DNA from: Aquilaria yunnanensis
Lineage: Eukaryota; Streptophyta; Magnoliopsida; Malvales; Thymelaeaceae
Reading direction: 5' to 3'
Assembly (NCBI GenBank): GCA_039654915.1
Contig: CM077597.1
Coordinates: forward strand, 60,726,001-60,790,000
Length of the DNA stretch: 64,000 nucleotides
Shown: positions 1 through 10,640 of the stretch, in pieces
Layout of the letters: each line of letters begins with the position of its first letter
How positions within the stretch are numbered: position 1 is the first letter of the stretch
Notes under the pieces: model-generated
The model's input: only the letters and a program-made list of their open reading frames with translations
Database searches by the model: none
What the model was told of the DNA's origin: nothing
Program-made: the position numbers and the translations under genes

Positions 1-1955
1 AGGTACAGTACGAGGGGTTCTCCCTCCCGAGGTTGTCGCAGAGTCGGCAGGCTGGCCAGGTAGACTTTGAGTTCTTCCCAGGCCTTTTGGCAATCTTCAT
101 CCCAGGGATGATTGTTTCTTCCGAGGTCGCCTTCCATCTTTGCTGCCTTTGTGAGGACTTTGAAGAAAGGTCTACACCTATCTCCGTACCTGGAAATAAA
201 CCTGCTCAGAGAGGTTATTCTTCCGGTTAGTCTCTGCACGTCTTTGACTGTGGCAGGAGTTCGGAACTCAAGCAGAGCCTTAATCTTCTCAGGATTGGCG
301 TCGATGCCTCTTTCGGATACCATGTACCCAAGGAATTTTCCCGACGTCACCCCGAAGATACACTTCTCGGGGTTAAGGCGAATCCCGAAGGCTCTGAGCT
401 TTTGGAAGGTTTCCTCCAAATCTGCAACGTGGTAGCCGGGCAGCTTGCTTTTTACTATCATATCATCAACATATACTTCCATGTTTCTCCCCATTTGGTC
501 CTTAAAGACCTTGTTCATCAGTCTCTGGTAGGTGGCTCCTGCATTTTTCAGCCCGAAGGGCATTCTGATATAGCAGTACGTTCCTCCCTCGGTGATGAAG
601 GCAGTTTTCTCATCATCTTCGGGGTCCATCCTTATCTGATGGTAGCCGCTGAAGGCATCTAGGAAGCTCAGGAGCCCGTATTCGGTCGTTGAATCTACCA
701 GTTGATCTATTGGCGGGAGGGGAAATGAGTCTTTCGGGCAAGCATCGTTCAAGTTTCTGAAATCAATGCACATCCGGAGTTTGCTGCTACCTTCTTTTGT
801 GGCAATGACCACGTTGCTTAACCATTCGGGGTATTTGACCTCCCTGATAACTTCAGCATCCAATAGGCGCTGGACTTCGGTTCTCATGAAGTTGCTTTTG
901 TGGGCTGAGATGCTTCGTTTCTTTTGCCTGATAGGTTTTGCTTCCAGGCTTACTTTGAGGCTGTGCTGTATCATGCCAGGGTTCACTCCTGGCATGTCTT
1001 TCGGCGAGTAGGCAAACAGATCTTTATTTTTCAGCAGAAAGGATACAAGAATTTCCTTATCACCTTTGGCCAAGCTCTTCCCTATTCGGGTAGATTGTCC
1101 TGGGACAAGATCTACTGCTTCCATTTCTGCTTCTGCGGGATCTCTTTCTTTGCCTTTCTCCTGCGCCTTTGCCTCCACTATTTGTGTAGAGTTGTCTGCC
1201 GGAGCCTTTCGTGCTTTTGCAAACACCTTTCTTACCTCGGCTTGGTCGATAAAGACCTCTGCATCTCCATCCTTGGTGGCGAATGTGACAGTCAAGTACT
1301 TCACATCGGGGCGAATGTGCAGGTTCCCCTGAGTCTTCCTTCCAAGGATGGCGTTGTACGAAGACGGGACCTCCATGACGATGAATCTTGCCATTGTGGA
1401 CGCGTACAACTCAGCCGCTCCGTCTACCGAAGTGCCTTTTATCATTAAAGGGAGGTCGATCCATCCGAGGACGGGTAGTTCCGATGGTCCAACGCCGAAG
1501 GTGGGCGTGGTGACAGGTTTAAGTTCGCTGCTGGAGATGCCCAAGCTCGGCAGTAAGTGCGAGAACAGGACGTCAGTATTTGAGCCATCATCGAGCAACA
1601 CTCTTTTGACGTCCCAGTTCCCTATTCTCGCCATTATCAGCAGCGGGTCGTCGTGGGGGAAGACGACGGTGGAGCCATCTTTGCGAGCCAATTTCTTTGA
1701 TGGACTTTGATACTCCATAACCGCAATTTCTCTGGCCTTCCGCTTTCTTTCCGAGGATGGGAGCCCCGTGGTAATGGTTTGGATGACCCCTACTGGAGGT
1801 GGAAGGCGCCTTTTTGGACTTCTGTTTCTCCGCCTGTCTGAGTCATAGTCCTCGTTTTCGGCCCTCTCTTCCTCCTCTTTTCTGCCTTTTGGGGAGGGCA
1901 TCCGCAGGTATTTGCGAAGCTGGCCCTGTTTGATCAGCGACTCTATGTACTTCTT
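1..1955 (-). pseudogene. Tat element A protease-reverse transcriptase (partial pol)
   Basis: Continuation of the A polyprotein, cut by the window edge. The aspartic protease region shows LLDDGSNTDVLFSHLL (about 1570-1615), where DDG stands in place of the usual D(T/S)G, followed by VPSSYNAILGRKTQG. A linker with VPGQSTRIGKSL comes next. RT then starts with EWLSNVVIATKEG (about 790-835) and shows LRMCIDFRNLNDACPKD, SFLDAFSGYHQIRM, MPFGLKNAGATYQRLMN and the catalytic YVDDMIVKS at 454-479. The gypsy RNase H start (QPREGEPLVLY) reaches base 1. By translating the complement of 1-1955 I saw no clear break, so this part may be coding-competent. It is called a pseudogene because gag upstream carries stops and because the element is not seen whole. 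Confidence 0.82.
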
Positions 1956-3431
1956 CAGCTAGAAGCAGTCTTCGGTGTCATGACCGTGGTCGCGATGAAA
2001 CTGGCAGAACTTCTTGGCATTCTTCTTATTATCGGCGGCCATGGCCTTTGGCCGCCGAATCTGCGTCCCTTGCCTTTCCAGCGCCATGAGAATGTTGGTC
2101 CGTGTCGTGCTCAAGGGTGTGAAACTTTGAGGTTTCTTTCCTCGCATTCGCCGTGGTCAACCTGTGTGTTTAGAAAGATGCCGAGCTTGCTGGCTGGACC
2201 CTTCGGCGCGGTGATGATCAGACTTCGGCCCCGCCATCCTCAATTCCTCGGCTGTCATGTGCTGCTCTGCCCTTCGGTAAAATTCTCCGAGGGTCTCCGG
2301 GGGGTCCTTTGAGAACTCGTAGAACAGCTGTGAGTCATGCCGAAGGCCCCGTGTCATAGCGAGGATGCGGATTTCGGGCCGGAAGTCCGGGACGCTGAGT
2401 GCTTCCCTGTTGAATCGTTCGACATAGTCTCGGATCGTCTCTCCGTTTCTCTGCTCTATGTCGAACATCTGCACAGGCATTTTGGCTGTCGGCCTGCTCC
2501 CAATAAACTGCTGGGTAAAGGCTGTGGACAACTCCTGAAACTCAGTGATAGTCCCTGGGGGCAAAGAATTGTACCATGCTGTTGCTGGGCCCGTGAGGGT
2601 GACTTCAAAGCATTTGCACATGGTAGCGTCATCAGCTCCGTGCATTATCATGCTCCGCCTGTACTTCGTCAGATGGGCCTGTGGATCAGTCCGGCCATCA
2701 TAGATCTCCAGCCTAGGCACTCTGAAGTCGCCTGGCATAGCTGCCTCAACGACGGTGCGAATAAACGGGGAGCCATCTTCGCATAATGCCCCCGACAGCC
2801 TGTCCCAAACGGGTTTTCTGGTCACTTGCTTCTCCACTCTGTCCAGCCGTGCCAATATCCTTTCCATAAGCGCAGTGGCGCTAGGACCATTTTCGCGGGA
2901 GGGAGATCGACGGCGCCTTTTCGGGGAGCGAGTTCGGCGCGGAGGGGTCAGGGACCTCGCCTCGGGCGACGAACTGCTTCGCTGTGAGACTCTCGGTCGC
3001 TTGGACCCGGTTTGTCCCACAGGCCGTTTCCCGAGGGCTATATCTTCTGTGGATGATTCTCCGTGAGGCTCTCCACTTCCTGAACTGCGGTGTGTAGACT
3101 TGGGGCTTCTCTCCCGAGGGCGTGCTGATGAGGAGGGTTTCTGGGCCCGTGACTGCTGTGGCCATCTTCGGTCGATCTGCTGAGTCATTTCAGCAACGAC
3201 CGAGCGCTGAAAGTCCCTCAAGAAGCTCATGGTGATTACCAGAGGGCGGTCCTCCTCGGGCATAGAAGTCTCTGGGAGTGTCTGCTCAGCAGCCGGTTGT
3301 ATCTCAGGCGCGGACGAGGACCTTGGGAGTCCCTTGTCCTTAGAACGCCGAGTCTCAACGACGGCAATCTGCGAGCGGGTTCCCACAGACGGAGCCAAAT
3401 GATGGCCTAAGGCCTCATCGTTGTGAGTCAT
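1956..3431 (-). pseudogene. Tat element A gag (two premature stops)
   Basis: Encodes the nucleocapsid/capsid polyprotein. The chosen ATG (3431) lies 32 nt inside the 5' LTR, matching the other Tat copies. The frame is open further upstream to 3488, but that extension is LTR sequence not shared by the family. After a basic, Ser/Arg-rich N-terminal third comes a Retrotrans_gag-like domain (VPRLEIYDGRTDP, then FEVTLTGPATAWYNSLP, then RDYVERFNREALSVPD). It ends with a Cys/His motif [14 protein letters not shown] near 1965-2005. A TGA at 2154-2156 and a TAG at 1956-1958 (CAG in copy B) interrupt the frame before protease; both fit C-to-T changes. Otherwise the frame is intact, so decay is recent. 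In Tat elements gag is normally read into pol. Confidence 0.85.
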
Positions 3432-4267
3432 GATGACTGTTGAGGAGACTTCTAGGAGGAAGAACGCCTGGAAGGTGGATCGCCCCAAGGAGAGTACCTG
3501 AAAAGCTGGTAAACAGGGTTAGGAGGCCCCCAGAGTGTTTTTCCGGGGGGGGAGCCTCCGACGCCCAAGTCAGTGGTGGCCGGAAGAAGGAGAAAGTCAC
3601 TAGCTCAAAGAGAAAGGCAGAAAAGTCTCTCCTGGTATTTTCTCAGGGTGTGGGAGCTGTATATCCGGCCTGCCAACCTCCTGTCAAGTATTTATTTCCT
3701 GTATATATAGGAATACCTAGCCCGTTCAGATCATGACACGTGTGCGGTCGGATGCTCCTGAACATCTGGGCGTAGGGGACAGATAGTTGGTAACTAGATG
3801 GCCTCGAGCCTTGTGCTGAGACGGGCCATGATATGATTCTGATGGCGTCTGCGCGTCAGGGCGACTTTTTACGTCTGTGGTGGGACGTGTCAGAGGCTTC
3901 CTTAAATGCTTCCTTAAATGCGCCTGCCGTACTCCCGAGGTCCCTGGGCGAGGTCGTCCTCTAGTTCGGACAGAGCCTCTTCGGGAAGCCTACCCTCAGT
4001 TCGGGGGTTCCCAGTTCCAGGGGGTTCCGTCTTCGGGGATATCATATTCGGGCAGCAATGTCTGGTGCCACTTTTCCGAAGGCGCGCTGTTCACAACCTT
4101 GGAGGGCGAATGGAGTCCTCAAGTTTTACTAGCGTGCCGAGGCTCGGAGCTCTCAGGCTATCTCCCCGAGGTGCATGATTCCACCTATTCCTGGGAAGCG
4201 CCAGTTCTTCTGGCCATTGTTGTGGCAGGGTATTCGGCCAGATTGAGGCGATAGCCTTTGGCTATCA
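3400..4267 (-). repeat. 5' LTR of Tat element A
   Basis: 868-bp LTR, minus orientation, starting TGATAGCC at 4267 and ending GGCCATCA at 3400. Its start forms a short palindrome (GATAGCC AAA GGCTATC). A TATATATA promoter-like box lies near 3700 (minus) and the conserved GACTTGGGCGTCGGAGG block near 3555-3575. A tRNA-primer-binding sequence (TGGCTCCGTCTGTGGGAA on the minus strand) follows directly at ~3397-3380. Length and ends agree with the E LTR (866 bp). Confidence 0.88.
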
Positions 4268-5677
4268 GTTTCGGGAGCTAAACAACGCAGCAGAATTTAA
4301 TTGAAACCCTCCAGGATCCAAGTGAAACGAGGTAAATCGGGTTTTTGAAAATTTTCATACCTAATTTTCGGTTGAGATCTCTCACTCAAATGTAGAGTTG
4401 AATCACAAAACCTAAACAGTTGACATGTTCAAGCTCTCTATGGTATCCAAACGAGCCTCTCGGGATCACCACGCTTCCACCACATCCCGTTAGATGCGTT
4501 TCTCATGCGCTCGCAGTGCTAGCTTGCATCCTATAAGAAATTGGAAGAGAAGAGTGCCGCTGTCCTTTTGGGAGGCTAGGGCAAGGAGACCTGCGAATTT
4601 TTCACTAAAAGTTGTATTTATAGTGAGACTCAACTTCCAGGCCTAATGAGTTTCAAAGCCCTAATCCAATTAGGCTTTAATTTTGGGCTTAATAATGGCT
4701 CAACTCTTGGGCCCATTATTAATACGAAATTATTGTGAAATCATAACCCAAATAATTAGCCCATGCACTTTAATGATCCAAATAGCCCTAGGTGTGTGAC
4801 CCAATAGGCTCTTACCATGTTGGTAATGATCATAAATCACATTTATGGTCATAAGCAATGAGTGGTGTCTAGCAACACATCATTGCTACCCAAGTGACAA
4901 GATTGTCGATCATTCAACTAAACCTTTATGATTATCATTGATATATGCTATTGTCCCTTTGTCCAAGATATCAAGACTAAGCATGAGACATGGAATGTGT
5001 CACTCTCGTATAGCCCAATCTTTGGTTTCTTGATTACCAAGTAGACCAACTTAAACTGATGACATTGATATCGTATATCAACTCATCCGAGCATGGCCAT
5101 GCATTTTCTAAGTCTCACTCTATCAAGGGGCCCCAAGATATCACTCCCGTTACATAGGAGGGACAAATCCCGTCTTGGTCATACAAATCCCTTCACGTGA
5201 TATGTGACATACCCAATGACCTCCTTCAAGTTCACTTAGTTATGAGCAACAAAGGAATGTATCAAAGTACGTGACTCACATGTAGGGAACCTTGATGATC
5301 TTAGGTCAAAGGACTACGTATACCCTGATCACTATGAGAATCACTTATGACACTCATATAACGATCCATGTAGTGTTCTCATGGTGGGTCGGTCCAGTAC
5401 ACAAGTTCTCCAACTTGTATCCATATGTAGACTACATATCTCATATTAGTCTCCATATATGCTAGTCGTTATGTATTATTGCAACCCGCTCCACAATAAT
5501 ACTAGACTAGGGATGTTTGAGAATATCATTATTCTAGGGTTACAATTATGTTTATTGCGTTACGCAGAAACAGAACAACAAACATAATTGCTGGATTAAT
5601 GCCTTAATAAAATATCATGACTCAATGTGCAAAAAATACAATCATCTCATGATTAGCTTTTGGGCACAACACTAACA
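4268..5677 (-). repeat. 3' LTR of copia-1
   Basis: 1410 bp, minus orientation, beginning TGTTAGTG at 5677 and ending at CCCGAAAC at 4268. The terminal CCAACA is removed by the Tat A insertion. It carries the family's TATAAATA box (complement near 4610-4620) and a variant of the long hairpin near 4833-4860. It aligns along its length with the complete LTRs at 27262, 29132 and 38385. Confidence 0.92.
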
Positions 5678-5690
5678 ATCTCCCACTTGC
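5678..5690 (-). other. Polypurine tract of copia-1
   Basis: On the minus strand AAGTGGGAGAT directly precedes the LTR start TGTTAGTG. This is the usual PPT position that primes plus-strand DNA, and the same string precedes the 3' LTR of element F. Confidence 0.75.
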
Positions 5691-6985
5691 ACTAAAAGCC
5701 AATCATCCATGTATCTAATACCAATGGACCTAGAATGGCTATCATGCTTTTGCTATGTAAGGGGCTTTGTCAGTGGATCAACAATGTTGCTATCTGTCGA
5801 AGTACTACATATCCTTACATTACCCTTCTCGATGATCTCCCTAATGAGATGATAACATCGGAGTATATGTTTGGATCATTGGTGAGATCGAGGTTCCTTA
5901 GCCTGTGCGATTGCTCCATTGTTATCACAATAGAGCTCTATCGGGTCGGCAATGCTTGGAACCACTCCAAGTTCAATGATAAACTTCTTGATCCAAACTG
6001 CCTCCTTTGCAACATCAATGGCAGCAAAGTACTCAGATTCTGTTGTAAAGTCAGCTACTGTCTCTTGCTTTGAACTCTTCCAGCTCACAGCACCACCACC
6101 AATACAAAACACAGAACCAGATTGCGATTTTAAATCATCCTTATCGGATTGGAAGCTTGCATCGGTGTAACCCCTTACAACGACCTCATCTTCACCTCCA
6201 AAAACCAAGAATGCATCCTTAGTCCTTCATAAGTACTTAAGGATGTTCTTAACAGCTGTCCAGTGACTCTCACCAGGGTTCAATTGGTACCTACTCGTCA
6301 TGCTCAAAGCATATGAGACATCAGGACAAGTACATATCATGGCATACGTGATAGATCCAATTGCTGAGGCATATGGAATCTTACTCATGCGCTCTTTCTC
6401 CTCTGGTGTACTCGGACACTGAGATCTAGAAAATGTTATACCATGTGACATGGGGAAGAATCCTTTCCTGGAATCTTGCATGCTAAACCTCTTTAGCACC
6501 TTGTCAGTGTTTGTACTTTGAGTTAGGCCAAGAGGCTTTCTAGATCTATCTCTATAGATCCTGATGCCTAACACATAGGCTGCTTCACCCAAATCCTTCA
6601 TAGAGAAACATTTCCCTAGCCAAGTCTTCACAGACTGTAGCTCAGGAATATCATTCCCGATGAGTAGTATGTCATCTACGTACAACACCAACAAGACAGT
6701 AGCACTCCCACTAACCTTCTTGTAGACACAAGGTTCATCTTCATTTTTTATAAAACCAAACTCTTTGATTGCTTCATCAAAATGAAGATTCCAACTTCGA
6801 GAAGCTTGCTTCAGTCCATAAATGGACCTTTGCAACTTGCACACTTTATTGGCATTCTCAGGAGTGACAAAACCCTCAAGTTGTGTCATGTACACATCCT
6901 CAAGTAGCTTTCCATTTAGGAATGCAGTTTTGACATCCATTTTCCATATCCCATAATCATAGTGTGCAGCAATAGGGAACAAATT
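5691..6985 (-). pseudogene. copia-1 reverse transcriptase and RNase H
   Basis: RT fragment (6227-6982) shows MDVKTAFLNGKL, LKQASRSWNLHFD and the catalytic VLYVDDILLIGND. The adjoining copia RNase H fragment (5876-6208) shows GYTDASFQSDKDD, TTESEYFAAIDVAKEAVW and YCDNNGAIAQAK. RNase H is cut at 5873-5875 by TGA where CGA is expected (RSHQ*SKHIL). A further TAG replaces CAG near 5756 in the C-terminal tail (PLTKPLT*QK), which ends ~5685 in LLVQVGDC just before the PPT. A frame break near 6210-6226 separates RT and RNase H. The intact YCDNN Asp here contrasts with YCHNN in element F. Non-functional remnant. Confidence 0.87.
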
Positions 6986-8556
6986 TCAGATGGATTTAAG
7001 CATAGCAACTGGTGAAAAAGTTTCATCATAGTCAATACCATGAATTTGCTTGAAACCTTTTGCAACCAATCATCCCTTAAAGGTAATCACATTACCATCC
7101 ATGTCAGTTTTCTTCTTGAAAACCCATTTGCACCCTATGGGTTTCACCCCTTCATGTGGGTCAACCAAAGTCCACACTTGGTTTTCATGCATGGATTCCA
7201 TCTTAAATTTCGTGGCCACTAGCCACTTCTTAGAGTCAGGCTCCAACAAAGCTTGTTGGTAGGTTGTGGGCTCATCCTAATCCATGAGCATCACATCACC
7301 AGTGTGAGTCAAGAGAAATCCATATCTCTCAGGCTCACGCTGAATCCTACCAGACCTACGTGGGCTCTGTGCTACAGGAACAGACTCTTGAACCACACAT
7401 CTTGTGGTGTCTGTTCAAGTTCCATTTCAGGTTCGATGTCTCCTTGTTGTTCTTGAATTTCTTCAAGTTCTACTTTCCTCCCACTAGTTCCTTTAGAGAT
7501 AAGCTTTTTCTCTAAAAGACACCAGTTCGAGCAATAAATACTTTTTGCTCAAAAGGATTCAAGAAATAGTAACCCTTTGTTTCTCTGGGATACCCAACAA
7601 AAAGGCATTTTTTAGATTTGGGCCCTAGTTTGTCAGAGGATTGACGTTTCACATAAGCGTCATAGCCCCAAATCTTCACAAAAGACAAATTGGGATGCCT
7701 CCCACTCCATATCTCATATGGTGTCTTTTGAACCGATTTAGATGGAACTCGGTTTAGTGTAAAAGTGACTATCTCTAGAGCATGTCCCTAAAAGGAGCTT
7801 GGAAGGTCAGCTTGACTCATCATGGAGCGAACCATGTCTAATAGAGTTTGATTTCTCCTTTCAGATACACCATTCCATTGAGGTGTACCTGGTGGAGTGA
7901 GTTGTGATATTATACCACACTCCTTCAGATAGTCAAAGAATTCTCGATCCAAGTACTCTCCACCTCAATCTGATCGAAGCACTTTGATACTTTTCCCGAG
8001 TTGATTCTCGACTTCATTCATGAATTCTTTGAACTTTTCAAAGGATTCTGACTTGTGTCTCATGAGATATACACAGCCATATCTACTAAAGTCATCAATG
8101 AAAGTAATGAAGTATTGAAAACTTCCTTTAGCATGTGTAGACATAGGGCCACATACATCACTATGTATAAGTCCTAGTAGGTCATTAGCCCTTTCACTTT
8201 GCCCTGTGAATGGGGCTTTGGTCATCTTGCCCAACAAACATGACTCACATGTCTCATATGATTCAAAATCAAATGAGTCCAAGAGTCCATCCTTATGGAG
8301 CTTGGATATGCGGGTCTCATTTATATGGCCCAAGCGACAGTGCCAGAGATAGGTCGGGTTCGAATCATTTAATTTGACCTTCTTGGTATTCACATTATAG
8401 ATTGGATCTTCGAGGTCTAGAACATACAACCCATTGCTAAGTTGAGCACTGCCACAAAAGATTTCATTCAAATAAATAGAACAACATTTGTCCTTTATTA
8501 TAAATGAAAAACCTTTCTTCTCCAAATAAGAAACAGAAATCAAATTTCTAGTAATA
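6986..8556 (-). pseudogene. copia-1 gag-pre-integrase, integrase and RT N-terminus
   Basis: The 7965-8543 part encodes the HHCC zinc finger (LWHCRLGHINETR ... CESCLLGK) and the start of the catalytic core (LIHSDVCGPM, FITFIDDFSRYGCVYLM). It ends in LRSD followed by TGA where family logic expects CGA (RSDRGGEY). The same TGA is in element F. From 7964 down to 6986 the integrase C-terminus and RT N-terminus are recognisable in the complement but broken by stops and frameshifts. The region is colinear with 24380-25990 of element F. Homology is lost at 8556. Confidence 0.85.
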
Positions 8557-8881
8557 GTCTGGAGCGGCGCGCCCAGGGTCTAGGGGTGTCAGAAAGCGTA
8601 TCCCTCTTTTGGCGCGATGGCTGACATGTGGCAGCTTGTTACAGGCGGGGACTGCGCCGGATACAGCAGGCGTGCTTTTCACGCGCGATGTTACGTAGCC
8701 CTGCAAAAGAAGAGGAGTAGGTGACCTCGAAGACACCAAAGGACGGGCTATAACCGAACAGCCCATGTCTTCGGACAGAAGGTACATCTTCGGCATAAGT
8801 ATTACACTCGAAGTCCCAAAGGACGCCCTCCAAAAGCTGACAAGCCGAAGTTCCCACTTCGGCTTTTCGGAGGGGGGCCTG
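8557..8881 (+). repeat. Tat 3' internal remnant with an inverted segment and PPT
   Basis: 8691-8881 matches the sequence before the second B LTR (17755-17914) in the same direction and ends with the polypurine tract CGGAGGGGGGCCTG at 8868-8881. 8560-8690 instead matches 17612-17740 in the opposite direction (shared blocks include GACACCCCTAGACCCTGGGC and GGGATACGCTTTC). About 130 bp next to the copia junction have therefore been flipped. The segment has no coding content that I can support. Confidence 0.75.
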
Positions 8882-9738
8882 TGATAGCCGAAGGGCTATC
8901 GCCTTTCTCAGTACATACTTCCTGAGGATAACATGGTCGGGAAACCTGGCGTTATCCGAAAGAGGCACTATCACTGACCTCGGAAGGAGCGAAGTCAGAT
9001 ACCACGAAGGCCAGACTTCGGCTGAATACGCTAGGCGTTTCAAAGGTATCACCGGCTCCCTCGGGGGACCAAGCGGATCGCCTTCGGGGATAAAGAACCA
9101 GCTATTGAAAGCAGGAGAGAGCTTTCCCAAAGGCGGAACCCTCGAACTAGGGGACTTCCCGAACTACAAAGCATAACTACCGAAGAAGGTCATCCATACC
9201 AAAGAACAACCTCGCCCACAGGACCTCGGGAGTACAGCATAAGCATTTAAGGAGCCTCTGACATGTCACCCACAGGCGCTACACGCCGCCCCAAACGGCG
9301 GTCTCATATGCCAACGCCGTCCGGGTCTTGTCACGACCTGTCTCGGCTCAAGGCTCGAGGAGCCTGCAAAGTGCTACTTGTCCCCTACGCTCGGAAACAC
9401 AGAGAATATCCGACCGAACTCGTGTCATAATCTGAACGGGCTAGGAACTCCTATAAATACCAGGAAACGGACCCCCCCAATCGGGCTCTCTTCCCCTGAG
9501 AAAATACAAACAGGCAAGGCCAATAAACCTTTTAGTGCTCTCCTTCTTTTACCTCTCAGGACACTGACTTGGGCGTCGGAGGCTCCTCCCCGGAAAAAGA
9601 TCCCGGGAACCTCCTAAACCTTTTTTACGAGTTTTACAGGCACACTCCCCTGGGAAATCTAGGCTCCAGATGCTCTCCCTCTCAGGAAGTCCCTCCCGAA
9701 GTCACGATGTCTTCCAACGAAGATGCGTCTGGGCATCA
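8882..9738 (+). repeat. Tat LTR B1
   Basis: 857-bp LTR beginning TGATAGCCGAAGGGCTATC and ending GGGCATCA. It has a TATA box (TATAAATA, 9452-9459) and the conserved R/U5 block GACTTGGGCGTCGGAGGC near 9566-9585. The family's gag ATG is at 9707, 32 nt before the LTR end. It is preceded by a PPT, so it sits in 3'-LTR position, but is followed after three bases by mid-gag sequence instead of a PBS. Confidence 0.88.
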
Positions 9739-9741
9739 TTA

Positions 9742-10640
9742 CGCAACATGATGATGCACGGTGCAGACGATGCTACCTTGTGCAAATGTTTTGAGGTCAC
9801 CCTCACAGGACCAGCAACTGCGTGGTACAATTCATTGGCTCCAGGAACCATCAGGGAGTTCCAGGAGTTATCTACAGCCTTCACGCAGGAATTCATTGGA
9901 AGTCGGCCGACGGCGAAGATGCCTGTCCGGATGTTCGACATAGCGCAGAGGAACGGAGAAACCATCCGCGACTATGTCGAAAGGTTTAATAGAGAAGCCA
10001 TGAGTGTCCCAGATTTTTGGCCCGAAATACGCATCCTCGCCATGACGCGGGGCCTCTGAAGGGACTCACAGCTCTTTTATGAATTTTCCAAAGACCCTCC
10101 GGACACGCTTGTCGAGTTTTACCGAAGGGCCGAGCAGCACATGACAGCTGAAGAGCTGAGGATGGCTGGACCGAAGTCCGAGGATGCCCGTGCTAAAGGG
10201 TCTAGCCACCAAATACGGTGTTCGGCTGACCAAGCAAGCCGACCTCGGAGAGTGTGGGGAAGGAAACTCCCAAGCTTTATGCCCCTGAACACCACAAGGA
10301 CTAACATCCTCATGACAATGGAAAGGCAGGGAACCTAGATCCAGCGGCCAAAGGCCATGACCGCTGATAATAAGAAAAATATGAAGAAGTTCTGCCAGTT
10401 TCACCGCGGCCACGGCCACGACACCGAAGACTGCTTCCAATTGAAGAAGTACATAGAGTCGCTAATAAAACTAGGCCAACTTCGACGTTATCTGCGAATG
10501 CCTTCCCCGAAGGGGAGGAAAGAGGAGGAAGGAAAGGCAGATGACGAAGATTACGACTTCGACAGACGGAGGAACCGAAGTCCGAAGAGGCGCCCTCCAC
10601 CTCCGGCAGGGATAATACAAACAATCACAACAGGACTCCC
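9742..10640 (+). pseudogene. Tat B gag, C-terminal part
   Basis: Starts abruptly at the MMMHGADDATLCKCFEV block. Everything upstream (PBS, N-terminal gag) is missing compared with element E. It contains LTGPATAWYNSLAPG, RDYVERFNREAMSVPD and, after a TGA at 10057-10059 (RGL*RDSQ), YRRAEQHMTAEELRMAGPK. A TAG near 10336 (RQGT*IQRPK) follows, then the Cys/His motif [14 protein letters not shown] (10390-10435) and the basic tail RRNRSPKRRPPPP. In-frame stops and the missing start make this a remnant. Confidence 0.85.

Larger units (their letters stand above)
1..4267 (-). mobile_element. Tat-lineage Ty3/gypsy element A, 5' part (runs off left edge)
   Basis: Minus-strand LTR retrotransposon reading leftwards: 5' LTR (3400-4267), PBS, gag, protease, reverse transcriptase. 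RNase H begins at the window edge and the rest lies outside. The outer LTR end (TGATAGCC on the minus strand) touches copia-1 LTR sequence at 4268, so A inserted into the end of that LTR and cut off its last six bases from view. The likely target duplication starts GTTTC at 4268; its partner is off-window. Family placement rests on the gag, protease and RT being colinear with Tat elements B and D. Among the copies here it is one of the least decayed: I see two premature stops in gag and none obvious in protease or RT. Confidence 0.9.
4268..8556 (-). mobile_element. Truncated Ty1/copia element copia-1 (3' half plus 3' LTR)
   Basis: Minus-strand copy of the same copia family as element F (20380-28676). 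What is left is the 3' LTR (4268-5677), the PPT and pol from gag-pre-integrase to RNase H. The 5' part (gag, protease, leader, 5' LTR) is missing: homology to F stops at ~8556 in the gag-pre-integrase region and Tat sequence begins without an LTR end. That junction is therefore a deletion or recombination point, not an insertion. The LTR's last six bases are missing where Tat A is inserted. Confidence 0.9.

Noticed and set aside
33..1710. Plus-strand ORFs over the first 1.7 kb
   Set aside because: They are shadows of minus-strand Tat A pol; none has recognisable motifs.
2337..3066. Plus-strand ORFs of 103-149 residues
   Set aside because: Shadows of the A gag coding strand.
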